This document shows positions 35,958 to 44,909 of a stretch of 64,000 nucleotides of DNA, one piece after another. Source of the DNA: Eubacterium plexicaudatum ASF492 (GTDB taxonomy: Bacteria > Bacillota > Clostridia > Lachnospirales > Lachnospiraceae); contig NZ_AQFT02000001.1 in NCBI RefSeq assembly GCF_000364225.2, positions 5,754,501-5,818,500 of the forward strand. The letters are read 5' to 3'. Under the pieces are notes generated by a model. It made no database searches. It was not told the origin of the DNA and worked only from the letters and a program-made list of their open reading frames with translations. A program made the translations under genes and the position numbers. Each line of letters opens with the position of its first letter. The stretch's first letter is position 1.

Positions 35958-36369
35958 ATGAGCCGATAGGCGAAATTTGGTACTGTGGTAGAATCTTGCT
36001 CTTAGAAAGTGACGGATTCCGCTGTGTGGGCTTCTGCTGATACCCCCGGCTTGTTCGGCGTGGATTCTGCCAGCTATGCGGCGGTGTTTCTCCCTCTATT
36101 ACTTACTACGCACGGCAAGGCAAATCTGGCAAAGTTCCCCGGAATTTCTTTTCGTGTTTTCGTAACAGAATTTGACAAAAACGGAAAACCAGCTCCGTTT
36201 TGCAGTGATATACGGACGGTTTCAAAAAATGCCAAACTTTCCGGCAATTATTTTTCCCCTTATTACCTACTACGGGAAAAAAGAAAATTTAGGCAATGTG
36301 TCGCCCAGCAAACTAAAGTTCCTATCTCCCGCACAAAAACATCGAATTAAAATCTCATCTCCTTAATAC
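35958..36369. other. Region between oriT and the four-gene transposon, no supported gene
   Basis: Open plus-strand frames here (for example from 36009) have no ribosome site and unusual composition, and look spurious. The stretch probably belongs to the upstream noncoding part of the mobilisation region. Confidence 0.4.
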
Positions 36370-36569
36370 TGTCTATCAGAGCGCGCTGTAGGAAACGGCG
36401 CATTTTCCTCTTGACCATTCCAGCCTGTTCCGATATAGTTTTTTGGAACGAAAAAAAAGAGAAAGAACACCAACCTCCTACAGTTTGTTCTTTCTCTCAT
36501 ACACCAGCGTGCCTGCCATATACGGGATCATGTCCCACTCGCGAGGCTTTGGCACTACCGACATATACT

Positions 36570-37163
36570 ATGATAAGAGAAAACTCCCTATTTTGCAAGC
36601 TGATCCGTATAAAAACTTCATCAAAAGCACTATTTGAGTCTTTCATGGTTGGATTCCGCCCCCAGCTGCAGACCTGTCCCTTCTGCGGGGCAGCGGGCAG
36701 CTGCAAGATCCATGCCTATTATGACCGTTCCCTGGTGGATTTCATAGACGGCGCCCCTGTCCGACACAGCCTCTGCATCCTTCGCCTCATCTGTACCTGC
36801 GGCCATACCCATGCCATCCTCCCGGATTTCATCATCCCCTATTCCGGCTACGGCCTGTTCTTCATCCTCCGTGTCCTGGCAGAGTATTTCCTGCACCTTT
36901 CTTCTATAGAGGGACTCTGCAGGCGTTTCTCCATCACCCTTTCCCAACTGCACCGTTTTCCGGAACTCTTCCTGGTGCAGAAGGAAGAATGGCTCGGGGC
37001 ACTTTCCTCTATGGAAGCCTCTTCCCTCTCCTTCCTGAAGACACTGGTCTCCCAGCCCTCCTATTCTGATTTTGCTTCCGCCTTTGTCCGCCGTTTTGCA
37101 AAATCCTTCCTCCAGTCCCATAAAAATCCGGCGTCTTACTGCCAACAGGTGTTCGGTCCCTGA
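36570..37163 (+). CDS. DUF6431-type zinc-ribbon protein of the transposon
   Basis: ATG at 36570 is preferred (198 residues); the open frame begins earlier at 36411. A zinc-ribbon-like N-terminus (TCPFCGAAGSCKIHAYYDR) is followed by ICTCGHTHAILPDFIIPYSG and a helical C-terminal part (EYFLHLSSIEGLCRRFSITL). The counterpart at 61018 shares CPCCGKA, C-x2-C-x-STHALL and the IVPYS step. A cysteine-rich DNA-binding protein encoded before a TniA/TniB-like pair could help choose targets or bind ends; that is inference. Confidence 0.7.
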   Translation: MIRENSLFCKLIRIKTSSKALFESFMVGFRPQLQTCPFCGAAGSCKIHAYYDRSLVDFIDGAPVRHSLCILRLICTCGHTHAILPDFIIPYSGYGLFFILRVLAEYFLHLSSIEGLCRRFSITLSQLHRFPELFLVQKEEWLGALSSMEASSLSFLKTLVSQPSYSDFASAFVRRFAKSFLQSHKNPASYCQQVFGP

Positions 37164-37440
37164 ACTGCTTTTCCACGACCACACGCCCAGGCATGGTCTC
37201 CCTGAGGAAACTCCTTTATAATGGCAGAAAACCATTTAAGGAGGATATTTTTATGGACAACAAACAAAAGAACCGTAAGCGATGAATAACCTGCCGTCCC
37301 ACAAGAACAGGATTTTGCCCTATAATGATAGCAACTTGGAGCGAATATCTACATCAGTTCTTGATCAAGCAGTCCGGCAGCCATCTGTCTGGCATCCGCT
37401 GCTGCTATCAGCTCCAAAATAACTATCAGGAGATGATGCT

Positions 37441-37826
37441 ATGTCAAAGAAAATACGCAGCGACCAGGAATGGCTGGAGCTAATCCAGGAGTGCCGCGCC
37501 AGCGGCCTGTCTGTCAAAAACTGGTGCCAGACACGTTCTATATCCATAAAAACATTTTATAATAAAGCCGCAGATTTAAGAAAAAGTCCTGTGGCATACC
37601 AGGATCACAGACAGCTGCTTCTGGGCAGAAACACGAAGTGGTTCCTCTGGAAATGGCTGCTGATCCGGTGCTTTATCCACAGGATCCCGCCGGTGGTGCA
37701 ATGCAGGTCCCGTCTGCCCGTGTTGTTGTCACAGTCAGGATATCCGGATACCGTGTTGAAATCTTAGAAGGCGCTTCAGAAGACATCATTCGCAATACGC
37801 TTCTGGCGCTGGGATCTCTGTGTTAG
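37441..37826 (+). CDS. tnpA: IS66 TnpA-like protein, frame-broken
   Basis: ATG at 37441. The N-terminal HTH region reads QEWLELIQECRASGLSVKNW and SISIKTFYNKAADLRK. The frame changes at an A3 run (37629-37631); one added base leads into RKHEVVPLEMA and VRISGYRVEILEGASEDIIR, ending at 37826, where tnpB has begun. TnpA of IS66 is a small DNA-binding partner needed for transposition. Confidence 0.82.
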
Positions 37827-38173
37827 GCGCATTGTCCGGTGATACAAAAGTTTATATCGTCACCGGGCGCACGGATATGCGGCGCAGCTTCGACGGCCTT
37901 ATGGCCCTTATCCGCGACACTTACCAGATGGATCCTTATGCAGATGCACTGTACCTGTTCTGCGGCAGAAAAAGAAATACGCTCAAGGCTCTGTACTTTG
38001 ACCAGACGGGATTTGTGCTCTGCACGAAACGGCTGGATAATGGAAAGTTCCAGTGGCCGCGCGATGCGAAAGAAGTCAGGCTGCTCACCCGCCAGCAGCT
38101 GCGCTGGCTTTTGGAAGGACTCTCCATCTGCCAGCCGAATGCAGTGCAGCCTTCCGGCAGGAAAGATTTCTGA
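37820..38173 (+). CDS. tnpB: IS66 TnpB (Orf2) protein
   Basis: The 117-residue product matches the IS66 Orf2 family throughout: VYIVTGRTDMRRSFDGLMAL, LYLFCGRKRNTLKALYFDQT, GFVLCTKRLDNGKFQWP and LTRQQLRWLLEGLSI. It overlaps tnpA by 7 nt. The role in transposition is needed but biochemically unclear. The stretch 38174-38460 has no gene and separates tnpB from tnpC. Confidence 0.95.
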   Translation: MLGALSGDTKVYIVTGRTDMRRSFDGLMALIRDTYQMDPYADALYLFCGRKRNTLKALYFDQTGFVLCTKRLDNGKFQWPRDAKEVRLLTRQQLRWLLEGLSICQPNAVQPSGRKDF

Positions 38174-38460
38174 CCTTTTGTGCATTATGATGAAATTTAA
38201 AAATTTATTTTCCGGCGGCTGGCGCCGTTTTTGAAAGTTATCCACGCTGCCGGATTTTTTCGGGCGGGCTGTCCGCATATGCCGCTGCCCTGCCCTCGGA
38301 ATACTGTGGACAAACTGCCTTAAAAACAGCATTTAGAAGTTTTTTTCACCATTTTCCAATCCGTCAAACTGCTTATCATGCAGTTATGGACGGTTTGATT
38401 TCACCCCCGCATTTCTTTATAATTTATAATATAAGCAGAAAGAAATACGGAGGGGCGCAT

Positions 38461-40173
38461 ATGCCGGCTGATAATGAAGAATACACACGGCTGTTGGAAG
38501 AAATGGTGGAACAGATGAAAGCGCATATACTGTCCCAGGATGCACGCATCCTGGAACAGGAACAGACGATCGCGGACCTGCGCTCCCTTGTGGATGACCT
38601 GCGTCTTTTGAAGGCCGGCCTGGAGGAGACGCTTGAAGAATTCAAGCGCCAGCTGTTCGGAACAAAAAGCGAAAAAACAAAAACCTCCCAGGCCGATGCC
38701 GCAGTGGAAACAGAAGATCCAGCCTCAAAAACAACGGTAAAAGAACACACACGGGCAAAAAAGAAAAAAACAACAAGGGATGAACGCTATGCAGACATCC
38801 CTGTCCGTGATGTCGTTATACCTGTCCCGGACAAAGACCGCCGCTGTCCGTACTGCAATGCGGAAATGATGCCGCTCGGGCGTAAGGAAGTCCGCACAGA
38901 GCTGCGCATAACCCCGGCAAAAGTGGAACGTGTCCGTTATATGCAGGAGGAGCTGATCTGTCCGGAATGCCGTAAGGACGGTGACGGGACGATCGTACAG
39001 GCGCAAACGCCTGCGCCTTTGCTGCCGCACAGCCCGGCATCGCCGTCTGCTGTAGCATATGTCATGTTTGATAAAAGCTTTGCAAGTGTCCCATACTACC
39101 GCCAGGAAGCCTGCATGGCCCAGCTTGGCCTGAAACTGCCTCGTGAGACCATGGCGAACTGGTATATCAGATGCGCCCTGGAATATTTCCAGCCGGTATA
39201 TGACCGTCTGCATGGACTCCTCCTGCAGAGAGGGGTCATCCATGCGGATGAAACCACATGCCAGGTGCTGCGTGAAAAAGGGAGGGCCGCAGAATCCACT
39301 TCGTATATGTGGCTGTATTTAAGCGGAAGCGATGGCCTGCCGCCGATCGTGCTTTACGAATACCAGGCGGGGCGCAGCGGGGATTTTCCAAAGGCATTCC
39401 TGGATGGATTTTCCGGCATCGTACAGTGCGACGGGTACAGCGGCTATAACAAGGTAGAAGATGTAATACTCGCTGTGTGCTGCGCACACTGCCGCAGGAA
39501 GTTTTACGAAGCCCTCCCGACAGAGCGGCAGAAGCAGTTGAAACTGCTGGACATAAATTCAGAAACGGAAGTAAAAGACATCCCGCTTCCAGGCCCGGAA
39601 CAAATGAAAAGCATAATCCCGGCTGAAATCGGGCTCATGTTCTTCAACAAGCTCTTTTTCATTGAAAAAGGGCTCAAAGGCATGGAACCGGACCTGCGGA
39701 AAGCAAAACGCCTGGAAAAGGAGCCGCCTGTCTGGGAAAAGTTCTGGGCATGGGTCGAAACACTAAAGCCGCTCGGCGGCAGCAAGCTGGAAAAAGCTGT
39801 CAATTACGCGATAAACCACAGAGAAACGCTGCAGAGCTATCTGTTGGACGGCAGATGCGAATTGTCAAACAATGCAGCGGAGCGGCGTGCAAAATCTTAT
39901 GCCATCGGAAGGAAAAATTCCCTGTTCCATACATCCGTTGCGGGTGCTAAAGCAGGTGCGCTTGTTTACAGCATGATAGAAACTGCAAAGGCCAATAAGT
40001 TAAATGTATTCCAGTATCTTTATATCCTGCTGCTGTATATGCCCGATCATAAAGATGATCCTGCTGCGGTTGAAATACTTCTTCCATGGAGCAGTTTTAT
40101 CAAAGAACACTGTACAGGGCTGATTGATGTTGAAACGATAACACCTGAAAACAAGCCTCAGCTGCCGCTATAA
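38461..40173 (+). CDS. tnpC: IS66 TnpC transposase
   Basis: ATG at 38461 follows GGAGGGG; an in-frame start at 38386 is not supported. The 570-residue protein has a coiled-coil N-terminus (EEMVEQMKAHILSQDARILE), LFGTKSEK, a zinc-finger pair (CPYCNAEM and CPEC) and DDE residues in VIHADETTCQVL, VQCDGYSGYNKV and the LSNNAAERRAKSYAIGRKN region. The C-terminal IS66 domain ends with LLPWSSFIKEHCTGLIDVET. Intact. Confidence 0.96.
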   Translation: MPADNEEYTRLLEEMVEQMKAHILSQDARILEQEQTIADLRSLVDDLRLLKAGLEETLEEFKRQLFGTKSEKTKTSQADAAVETEDPASKTTVKEHTRAKKKKTTRDERYADIPVRDVVIPVPDKDRRCPYCNAEMMPLGRKEVRTELRITPAKVERVRYMQEELICPECRKDGDGTIVQAQTPAPLLPHSPASPSAVAYVMFDKSFASVPYYRQEACMAQLGLKLPRETMANWYIRCALEYFQPVYDRLHGLLLQRGVIHADETTCQVLREKGRAAESTSYMWLYLSGSDGLPPIVLYEYQAGRSGDFPKAFLDGFSGIVQCDGYSGYNKVEDVILAVCCAHCRRKFYEALPTERQKQLKLLDINSETEVKDIPLPGPEQMKSIIPAEIGLMFFNKLFFIEKGLKGMEPDLRKAKRLEKEPPVWEKFWAWVETLKPLGGSKLEKAVNYAINHRETLQSYLLDGRCELSNNAAERRAKSYAIGRKNSLFHTSVAGAKAGALVYSMIETAKANKLNVFQYLYILLLYMPDHKDDPAAVEILLPWSSFIKEHCTGLIDVETITPENKPQLPL

Positions 40174-41481
40174 ACTATTTTACACCTAAACATATCATCA
40201 GGGGAACGGTAGGTTGTTCATCGCTTACAAAGAACCTTTCGGACGCTGCCGCCATGGCACAGTTCCGGCTTGCCCTCATCGCACCGGTCATCCATGGCCT
40301 TTATCCGGATGCGTCCGGAAATGCCTATTACCAACGCATCACCGAGAACCCGCTCACCCTACCTGATGGTTCCGCCTTCCGCTACAGCCCCAAGACTATC
40401 AGCAAGTGGGTGTCTCTCTACCAGAATGGCGGCATCGATGCACTTATGCCCCGGGAACGCTCCGACAAGGGCAGCACCCGGGTCCTGACGGATACAGCCA
40501 TCGAGGAGATCTACCGGCTTAAGGAAGCTTTCCCAAGGCTTAACTCCACACAGATCCACCGCCACCTTGTGGAAGAGGCGTTCATCCCTGCCTCTGTCAG
40601 CGTGTGTGCTGTCCAGCGTTTTGTAAAGAAACATGACCTGAAATCGGCACGTAACCCGAACATGCGGGACAGGAAGGCTTTTGAAGAGGACGCCTTTGGG
40701 AAAATGTGGCAGGCTGATACCTGTTACCTTCCATATATCACAGAAGACGGCCAGCGCAGGCGGGTCTACTGCATCCTGATCATCGATGACCATTCCCGGT
40801 TCCTGGTGGGCGGCGGGCTCTTCTATAACGACTCAGCTTATAACTTCCAGAAAGTGCTTAAGGATGCTGTGGCTGCACACGGAATCCCTTCTAAGCTCTA
40901 TGTCGATAACGGTTCCAGCTACTCGAACGGGCAGCTTTCCCTCATCTGCGGCTCCATCGGAACGATCCTTTTACATACAAAAATCCGGGATGGCGCATCC
41001 AAGGCTAAGATAGAACGCCAGTTCCGGACACTCAAGGAAACCTGGCTCTATACCCTGGACCTGGATTCCTTAAGCTCCCTGGCACAGTTCAATGGACTCC
41101 TTAAGGATTACATGCGCTCCTATAATACTTCCCTCCATTCCGGTATCGGCACTACACCCCTTTCCCGTTACCAGCAGACCCGCGCTTCCATACGGACACC
41201 TGCGTCCAGGGAATGGCTGGAGGAATGTTTCCTGAACCGCATTACAAGGAAAGTGAATAAGGATTCTACCGTCTCCATCGACAAGGTATCCTATGATGTC
41301 CCTATGCAGTTTATCTCATCAAAAGTGGAGATCCGCTTCCTCCCGGATGACATGTCCTCCGCCTTCATCCTTTACGAAGGAGTGCATTATCCCATCCGCC
41401 CTACGGATAAGAATGAGAACTGCAGGACGAAGCGCAACAATACACCTGGCATCGACTACTCAAAGTTAGGGGTGGCTGTTG

Positions 41482-42288
41482 ATGTTCCGTTCTTACTATG
41501 GATTGTCTTTCAATCCTTTTGACAAACAGATGGTCCGGGAAAAAGACCGTTTCCTTTCCAGGGACATCTCTGAGATGCTCTCCCGGCTGGATTACCTCAA
41601 GGATACCAGGGGCATTGGTCTGTTCACGGCACGCCCGGGCATGGGGAAGTCTTTTGGACTCCGCTGTTTTGCAAAGGGGCTCAACCCGAACCTTTACCAT
41701 ATGGAGTACCTCTGTCTTTCCACCGTAAGCGTCATGGAGTTCTACCGCCAGCTCTGCTCTGTACTGGGAGTAGAACCTAGAGGCGGCAAACCCGGGATGT
41801 TCCGGGCCATACAGGAGCAGATCCTCTACCTTTACCGGGAAAAGAAGCAGCCCCTTCTTCTGGCCGTTGACGAGGCCCAGTACCTCTCCACAGGCATCCT
41901 GGAGGACATTAAGATGCTCATGAACTACGGCTATGACTCCCTGAACTGCTTTACGCTCATCCTGTGCGGGGAACCGCACCTGAACAATACCCTGCGCAAG
42001 CCGGTCCACGAAGCCCTGCGCCAGAGGATCACCGTGCATTACAACTTTACTGGTCTCACAGATTCAGAAGTGGCGCAGTATGTACTCCACAAGGTCTCCT
42101 GTGCGGGAGGCTCTGCCTCCATCATAGAGCAGGCCGCCCTTTCCGCTGTCCACAGCCATTCCCAGGGGAATCCGCGCCTGGTGGATAACCTGATGACAAA
42201 TGCCCTTACCCTTGGCGCACAGATGGAGAAGAAAGCAATTGACACGGAAGTCATACTTGCCTCCGTCAGCAGCCAGAATCTTGGATAG
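41482..42288 (+). CDS. AAA+ ATPase of the transposon (TniB/ExeA-like)
   Basis: ATG at 41482 overlaps the transposase gene end. Walker A is ARPGMGKS and Walker B LLLAVDEAQYL; downstream are ILCGEPHLNNTLRKPVHEAL and RQRITVHYNFTGL with the arginine-finger region, then SQGNPRLVDNLMTNAL. 269 residues. TniB/TnsC/MuB-like ATPases bind DNA and direct the transposase to targets. An intact counterpart of the frameshifted gene at 62843. Confidence 0.92.
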   Translation: MFRSYYGLSFNPFDKQMVREKDRFLSRDISEMLSRLDYLKDTRGIGLFTARPGMGKSFGLRCFAKGLNPNLYHMEYLCLSTVSVMEFYRQLCSVLGVEPRGGKPGMFRAIQEQILYLYREKKQPLLLAVDEAQYLSTGILEDIKMLMNYGYDSLNCFTLILCGEPHLNNTLRKPVHEALRQRITVHYNFTGLTDSEVAQYVLHKVSCAGGSASIIEQAALSAVHSHSQGNPRLVDNLMTNALTLGAQMEKKAIDTEVILASVSSQNLG

Positions 42289-42291
42289 GGG

Positions 42292-42615
42292 GTGCTATTT
42301 TTGGAATACAGCTGTTTTTTCAGGGATGGTTCCCGCATAGAAACCTGGACAGGGGAGATTATCCTGCTGCGATGGCGGCCTGGATGGTATGAAGCTGAGA
42401 TGAATGGACGGGGGACATACTTCCACATCCTGGCCGGAGTGCATAAATACGGAAACTACCTGTGCATCCCGAACCATGATGTGGGATGTGAACTATCCGA
42501 TTTTTCTGATATTTTCCGGAATGAGGGGCGGATCAGCAATCTAATGCGGAAGGTAGATGCCGTAACTGTTGCTGCCGGTTTGGCTTATCTGCCGACTCTG
42601 GCTGACAAACAATAA
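42292..42615 (+). CDS. DUF6618-type small protein of the transposon
   Basis: It starts 3 bp after the ATPase stop, possibly with TTG, at GGGGGTGCTATTTTTG. 107 residues: YFHILAGVHKYGNYLCIPNH and NEGRISNLMRKVDAVTVAAG match the counterpart at 63672 (MFHVITGSYSNGRYLCIPNW, DVISIVNAIAAIKHY). The conserved last position in both copies marks it as a true transposon gene of unknown function. Downstream 42616-42947 shows no gene. Confidence 0.75.
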   Translation: MLFLEYSCFFRDGSRIETWTGEIILLRWRPGWYEAEMNGRGTYFHILAGVHKYGNYLCIPNHDVGCELSDFSDIFRNEGRISNLMRKVDAVTVAAGLAYLPTLADKQ

Positions 42616-42947
42616 AAAATCCAAATACATCATGTGGCTATGGATCTCATAATGGGATTCATGGCCTTTCGATTTCGAAAGAAAAGCTATACCAACAGCG
42701 TGCTGCATTTTCGGCGGTATTATGCATTTGTAGACAGCGCTGCGCAGTCAATGCGAAAAAGGTTGGAAAAATAATTTGCCATTTATGTCTCCCTCAATTC
42801 GCCGTCCAACAGCAATGTTTTCCAAAAGTATTTGAATTATTTTATTGCGGCGCAAAATCCGGCTTGGTTTTTGGCGCAAAAAAACAGGAAACCTTTTCTT
42901 GATTTCCTGTCTTTGGCTGCCGCTGATGGGCGGCGGTTATTCTGTTG

Positions 42948-43376
42948 TTATTCCCCGGAAGCGAACTTGTAGCCCACGCCTAAAACGGTCTTTATGTAAG
43001 TGGGCTTGCCGCTGTCCGGCTCTATTTTTTTCCGTATATTGCATATCACATTCGCCACGTTTGACTGGCAGCTTTCACTTTCCATGCTCCACACGGCTTC
43101 AAAGATTTGCGCCTTTGTGAATACCCTCCCCGGACTGGCGGCAAGGTAGCAGAGTGTGCCGTACTCTAAACGTGTGAGAGGAATGTCTGCCCCGTCTTTC
43201 AGTACCCGGCGTTGGTGCGGTCTGATTTCCAATCCCGGAAAAGTAAGTGCCGGGGAGTGGGGCGGCTGCATGGCTTCCAGCGGTATCATATCCGCAAGGG
43301 CGTCTATGGCTTTCTCAACCGCTTTTTCTTCTGTGTCGTTAAATATAAGCATGACTATTTTTGCGACAAATCTCAC
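42948..43376 (-). CDS. Winged-helix (OmpR/PhoB-type) DNA-binding protein without receiver domain
   Basis: About 142 residues from a GTG at 43376 overlapping AGGAGGTGAG; an ATG at 43352 is the alternative. The C-terminal half is a PhoB-type effector domain: IRPHQRRVLKDGADIPLTRL, EYGTLCYLAASPGRVFTKAQ and FEAVWSMESESCQSNVANVI, with a GVGYKF wing. No phosphoacceptor domain is present. Such orphan regulators are common in Tn916/Tn1549-like elements, next to a sigma-like gene as here. Confidence 0.85.
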   Translation of the reverse strand: MRFVAKIVMLIFNDTEEKAVEKAIDALADMIPLEAMQPPHSPALTFPGLEIRPHQRRVLKDGADIPLTRLEYGTLCYLAASPGRVFTKAQIFEAVWSMESESCQSNVANVICNIRKKIEPDSGKPTYIKTVLGVGYKFASGE

Positions 43377-43382
43377 CTCCTG

Positions 43383-43595
43383 TTAGGTAGGCTGTCCGTC
43401 AAAGCGGAACTGGAACAGGGCAGCGATAAGCCGCCGTTTGATGTTGTCCTCGGTGTCCTTGTTGACCTGTCCGTTTTCAAGGGAAGCAAGCCGGATTCTT
43501 TTGCCATAATGCCGTAAAACCTCGTCAATGGCTTCCGGCTCTCCGCTGGTTGCTCTGACAATCGTTTCATACGGTACAAATTTAGGATTCCTCAT
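43383..43595 (-). CDS. Small helix-turn-helix protein of conjugative elements
   Basis: ATG at 43595 overlaps the sigma-factor stop. The 70-residue product (VPYETIVRATSGEPEAIDEV, LRHYGKRIRLASLENGQVNK, RRLIAALFQFRFD) matches the conserved small HTH gene that follows the sigma-like gene in Tn916-type regulatory modules. Confidence 0.85.
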   Translation of the reverse strand: MRNPKFVPYETIVRATSGEPEAIDEVLRHYGKRIRLASLENGQVNKDTEDNIKRRLIAALFQFRFDGQPT

Positions 43596-44025
43596 GGAAA
43601 AGCACCTCCATTTCTTCATGCAGCATTTGCAAGGCACTGTGTATGTGATGCCATGCCGTACTCCGGCAGCGTCCGTATAGTTCCCCGATTTCCTGTTGTG
43701 TGTAACGCCCGAAAAAGTAAAGGTAGATGATTTCCCTCTTTTTCTCTGGCAGAGAGGACAGGGCTTCCGCAAGCTCCCCGTTCGTAAGGATAACCCTCTG
43801 ACCGCATATCGTAACTGGGTATTGCTTGTAGGGGTCTATAAAATATTTATCCGTTGTGCTAAACGGGTAAAACTTTTCTTCGGTGAGGTATTCAAAGGAT
43901 ATTTCCCTTTGCCGCCGCCTATCCCTGTCACGCCATGCGTTGATAGCGGCATAGTGTATGACAACTCTGCAAAAGGCGTTAAATGTGTATTCGATATGCT
44001 CCTTGTATGCTTCTGTACAAGGCAT
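43582..44025 (-). CDS. Sigma-70-family factor of a conjugative element
   Basis: ATG at 44025 follows AAGGGGG. The 147-residue protein has a region-2-like start (EYTFNAFCRVVIHYAAINAW) and a region-4 HTH (LPEKKREIIYLYFFGRYTQQ, EIGELYGRCRSTAWHHIHSA). Similar genes regulate transfer in Tn916-like elements. It is translationally coupled to the next gene. Confidence 0.9.
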   Translation of the reverse strand: MPCTEAYKEHIEYTFNAFCRVVIHYAAINAWRDRDRRRQREISFEYLTEEKFYPFSTTDKYFIDPYKQYPVTICGQRVILTNGELAEALSSLPEKKREIIYLYFFGRYTQQEIGELYGRCRSTAWHHIHSALQMLHEEMEVLFHEES

Positions 44026-44118
44026 GGTAATTCCCCCTTTCCTACTAAGTGGCAGTTAAGATTTTAATGATAGTAAGGGGCGGCAGCATTTTTTGCTGTC
44101 GCTCCTTGACTACCCAGC

Positions 44119-44195
44119 AGCAAAGACAGACGGGGCTGTCAACGGCGGGCGAAGCCCGTTCATCTTGACCGTTGACTGGCTCGTCTGTCTTTGCT
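44119..44195. promoter_or_regulatory. Nested triple inverted repeat
   Basis: The outer arms AGCAAAGACAGACG (44119-44132) and CGTCTGTCTTTGCT (44182-44195) enclose GTCAACGG (44138-44145) / CCGTTGAC (44169-44176), which enclose CGGGC-GAA-GCCCG (44146-44158). It lies between the end of the ABC permease gene (minus) and the sigma gene start. It could be a terminator, attenuator or an end of an inserted transporter cassette. Confidence 0.6.
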
Positions 44196-44907
44196 ATTTA
44201 TCAATTCTTCGTAACAGAATACTACACATAACAGTAGCTAAAATAAAAATCAAGAGCAGTGGCAAAAGGCTTTCAAATTTAAAAGCATTTTCCGCCAGTA
44301 GTTTATATCCCCATGTAGCCGGAAATAGTTTTCCTATTGTTTCAAACGTTTTTGGAAGTAGTTCAATAGGAAACATAATTCCAGAAAGCATGGTTGACGG
44401 CAAAAAAACAATAATAGAAAACATAGAAGTTTTTGCCTGGTCTTTTACTGCCAAACCAATTATGCTGGCAATACTTAATGATACTGCAATAAAAACAGCG
44501 AGGCTGATGAAGTACATACCCGGATTTTTTGGTATTTCAGCGTTAAAAGCCAGTGGCGCAGCAATATATAAAATAATGCTCATGAGGAACAAATGAATAT
44601 ACGCTGAAATGTTTGTTAAAGCAAGACCTAATATTAACGGAACACCATTTGCTTTATAGACTTTTTTAATATCACTGCTGTAAATTTCAACAAGAGAGGG
44701 CGGCAGACCAATCAACGCCCCCATTGTCACACCAAATACAGTCATGGACTGAATAAGCGTATATCTCGCTTCCGGCATGACTGATGTAAATATATCGCCC
44801 ATAATTACAAAGAACAAAAGAGGTACGATATAGCAGGTTATAAGTAATGTCTTACTCCTTATGTCTAACTTCCATTGTAAAGAAACTCCGTATAAAAAAG
44901 CTCCCAT
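44194..44907 (-). CDS. ABC-2 type transporter permease
   Basis: 237 residues with six hydrophobic segments (LITCYIVPLLFFVIMGDIF, MTVFGVTMGALIGLP, LALTNISAYIHLFLMSIILY, AVFIAVSLSIASIIGLAVKD, MFSIIVFLPSTMLSGIMFPI, LLPLLLIFILATVMCSILL). It follows the ATPase gene by 2 bp and its stop lies inside the outer hairpin arm. With the ATPase and MerR/TipAS regulator it forms a drug-responsive export cassette. Confidence 0.9.
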   Translation of the reverse strand: MGAFLYGVSLQWKLDIRSKTLLITCYIVPLLFFVIMGDIFTSVMPEARYTLIQSMTVFGVTMGALIGLPPSLVEIYSSDIKKVYKANGVPLILGLALTNISAYIHLFLMSIILYIAAPLAFNAEIPKNPGMYFISLAVFIAVSLSIASIIGLAVKDQAKTSMFSIIVFLPSTMLSGIMFPIELLPKTFETIGKLFPATWGYKLLAENAFKFESLLPLLLIFILATVMCSILLRRIDK

Positions 44908-44909
44908 TG

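Larger units (their letters stand above)
37275..40228 (+). mobile_element. Complete IS66-family element (tnpA, tnpB, tnpC)
   Basis: This 2954-bp element has inverted ends beginning GTAAGCGATGAATAACCT (left) and GTAAGCGATGAACAACCT (right, complement). It is flanked by an 8-bp direct repeat AAAGAACC at 37267-37274 and 40229-40236. The presence of all three genes and the intact duplication suggests recent insertion. Its 3' end matches the arm at 12848-13285. Confidence 0.95.
37253..41522 (+). pseudogene. DDE (TniA/Mu-like) transposase gene split by IS66
   Basis: The native start is ATG 37253 behind AAGGAGG, reading MDNKQKN, and is interrupted after base 37274. Coding resumes at 40229: the fused reading is MDNKQKNLSDAAAMAQFRLA. 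The remainder has an HTH-like N-terminal part (YSPKTISKWVSLYQNGGIDA) and an rve core with WQADTCYLPY, YVDNGSSYSN and KAKIERQFRTLKETW for D, D, E. It ends in a beta-rich C-terminus. The ATG at 40254 could start a 422-residue protein lacking 13 residues. Confidence 0.88.
36370..42736 (+). mobile_element. Four-gene transposon, copy 1 (zinc-ribbon protein, DDE transposase, AAA+ ATPase, small protein), interrupted by IS66
   Basis: Gene order and protein families are repeated at 60976-64000. Tentative ends are TGTCTA at 36370-36375 and TAGACA at 42731-42736, a Tn7/Mu-style TGT...ACA pair, but no flanking 5-bp duplication was found and these limits are weak. A complete IS66 at 37275-40228 splits the transposase gene. 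The stretch 42616-42730 has no gene. Confidence 0.6.

Noticed and set aside
36009..36350. Open frame between oriT and the transposon
   Set aside because: No start signal or family, and an overlapping competing frame; more likely noncoding.
36370..42736. TGTCTA/TAGACA as firm transposon ends
   Set aside because: Only six bases match, no flanking duplication was found, and copy 2 does not show the same end; kept as tentative only.
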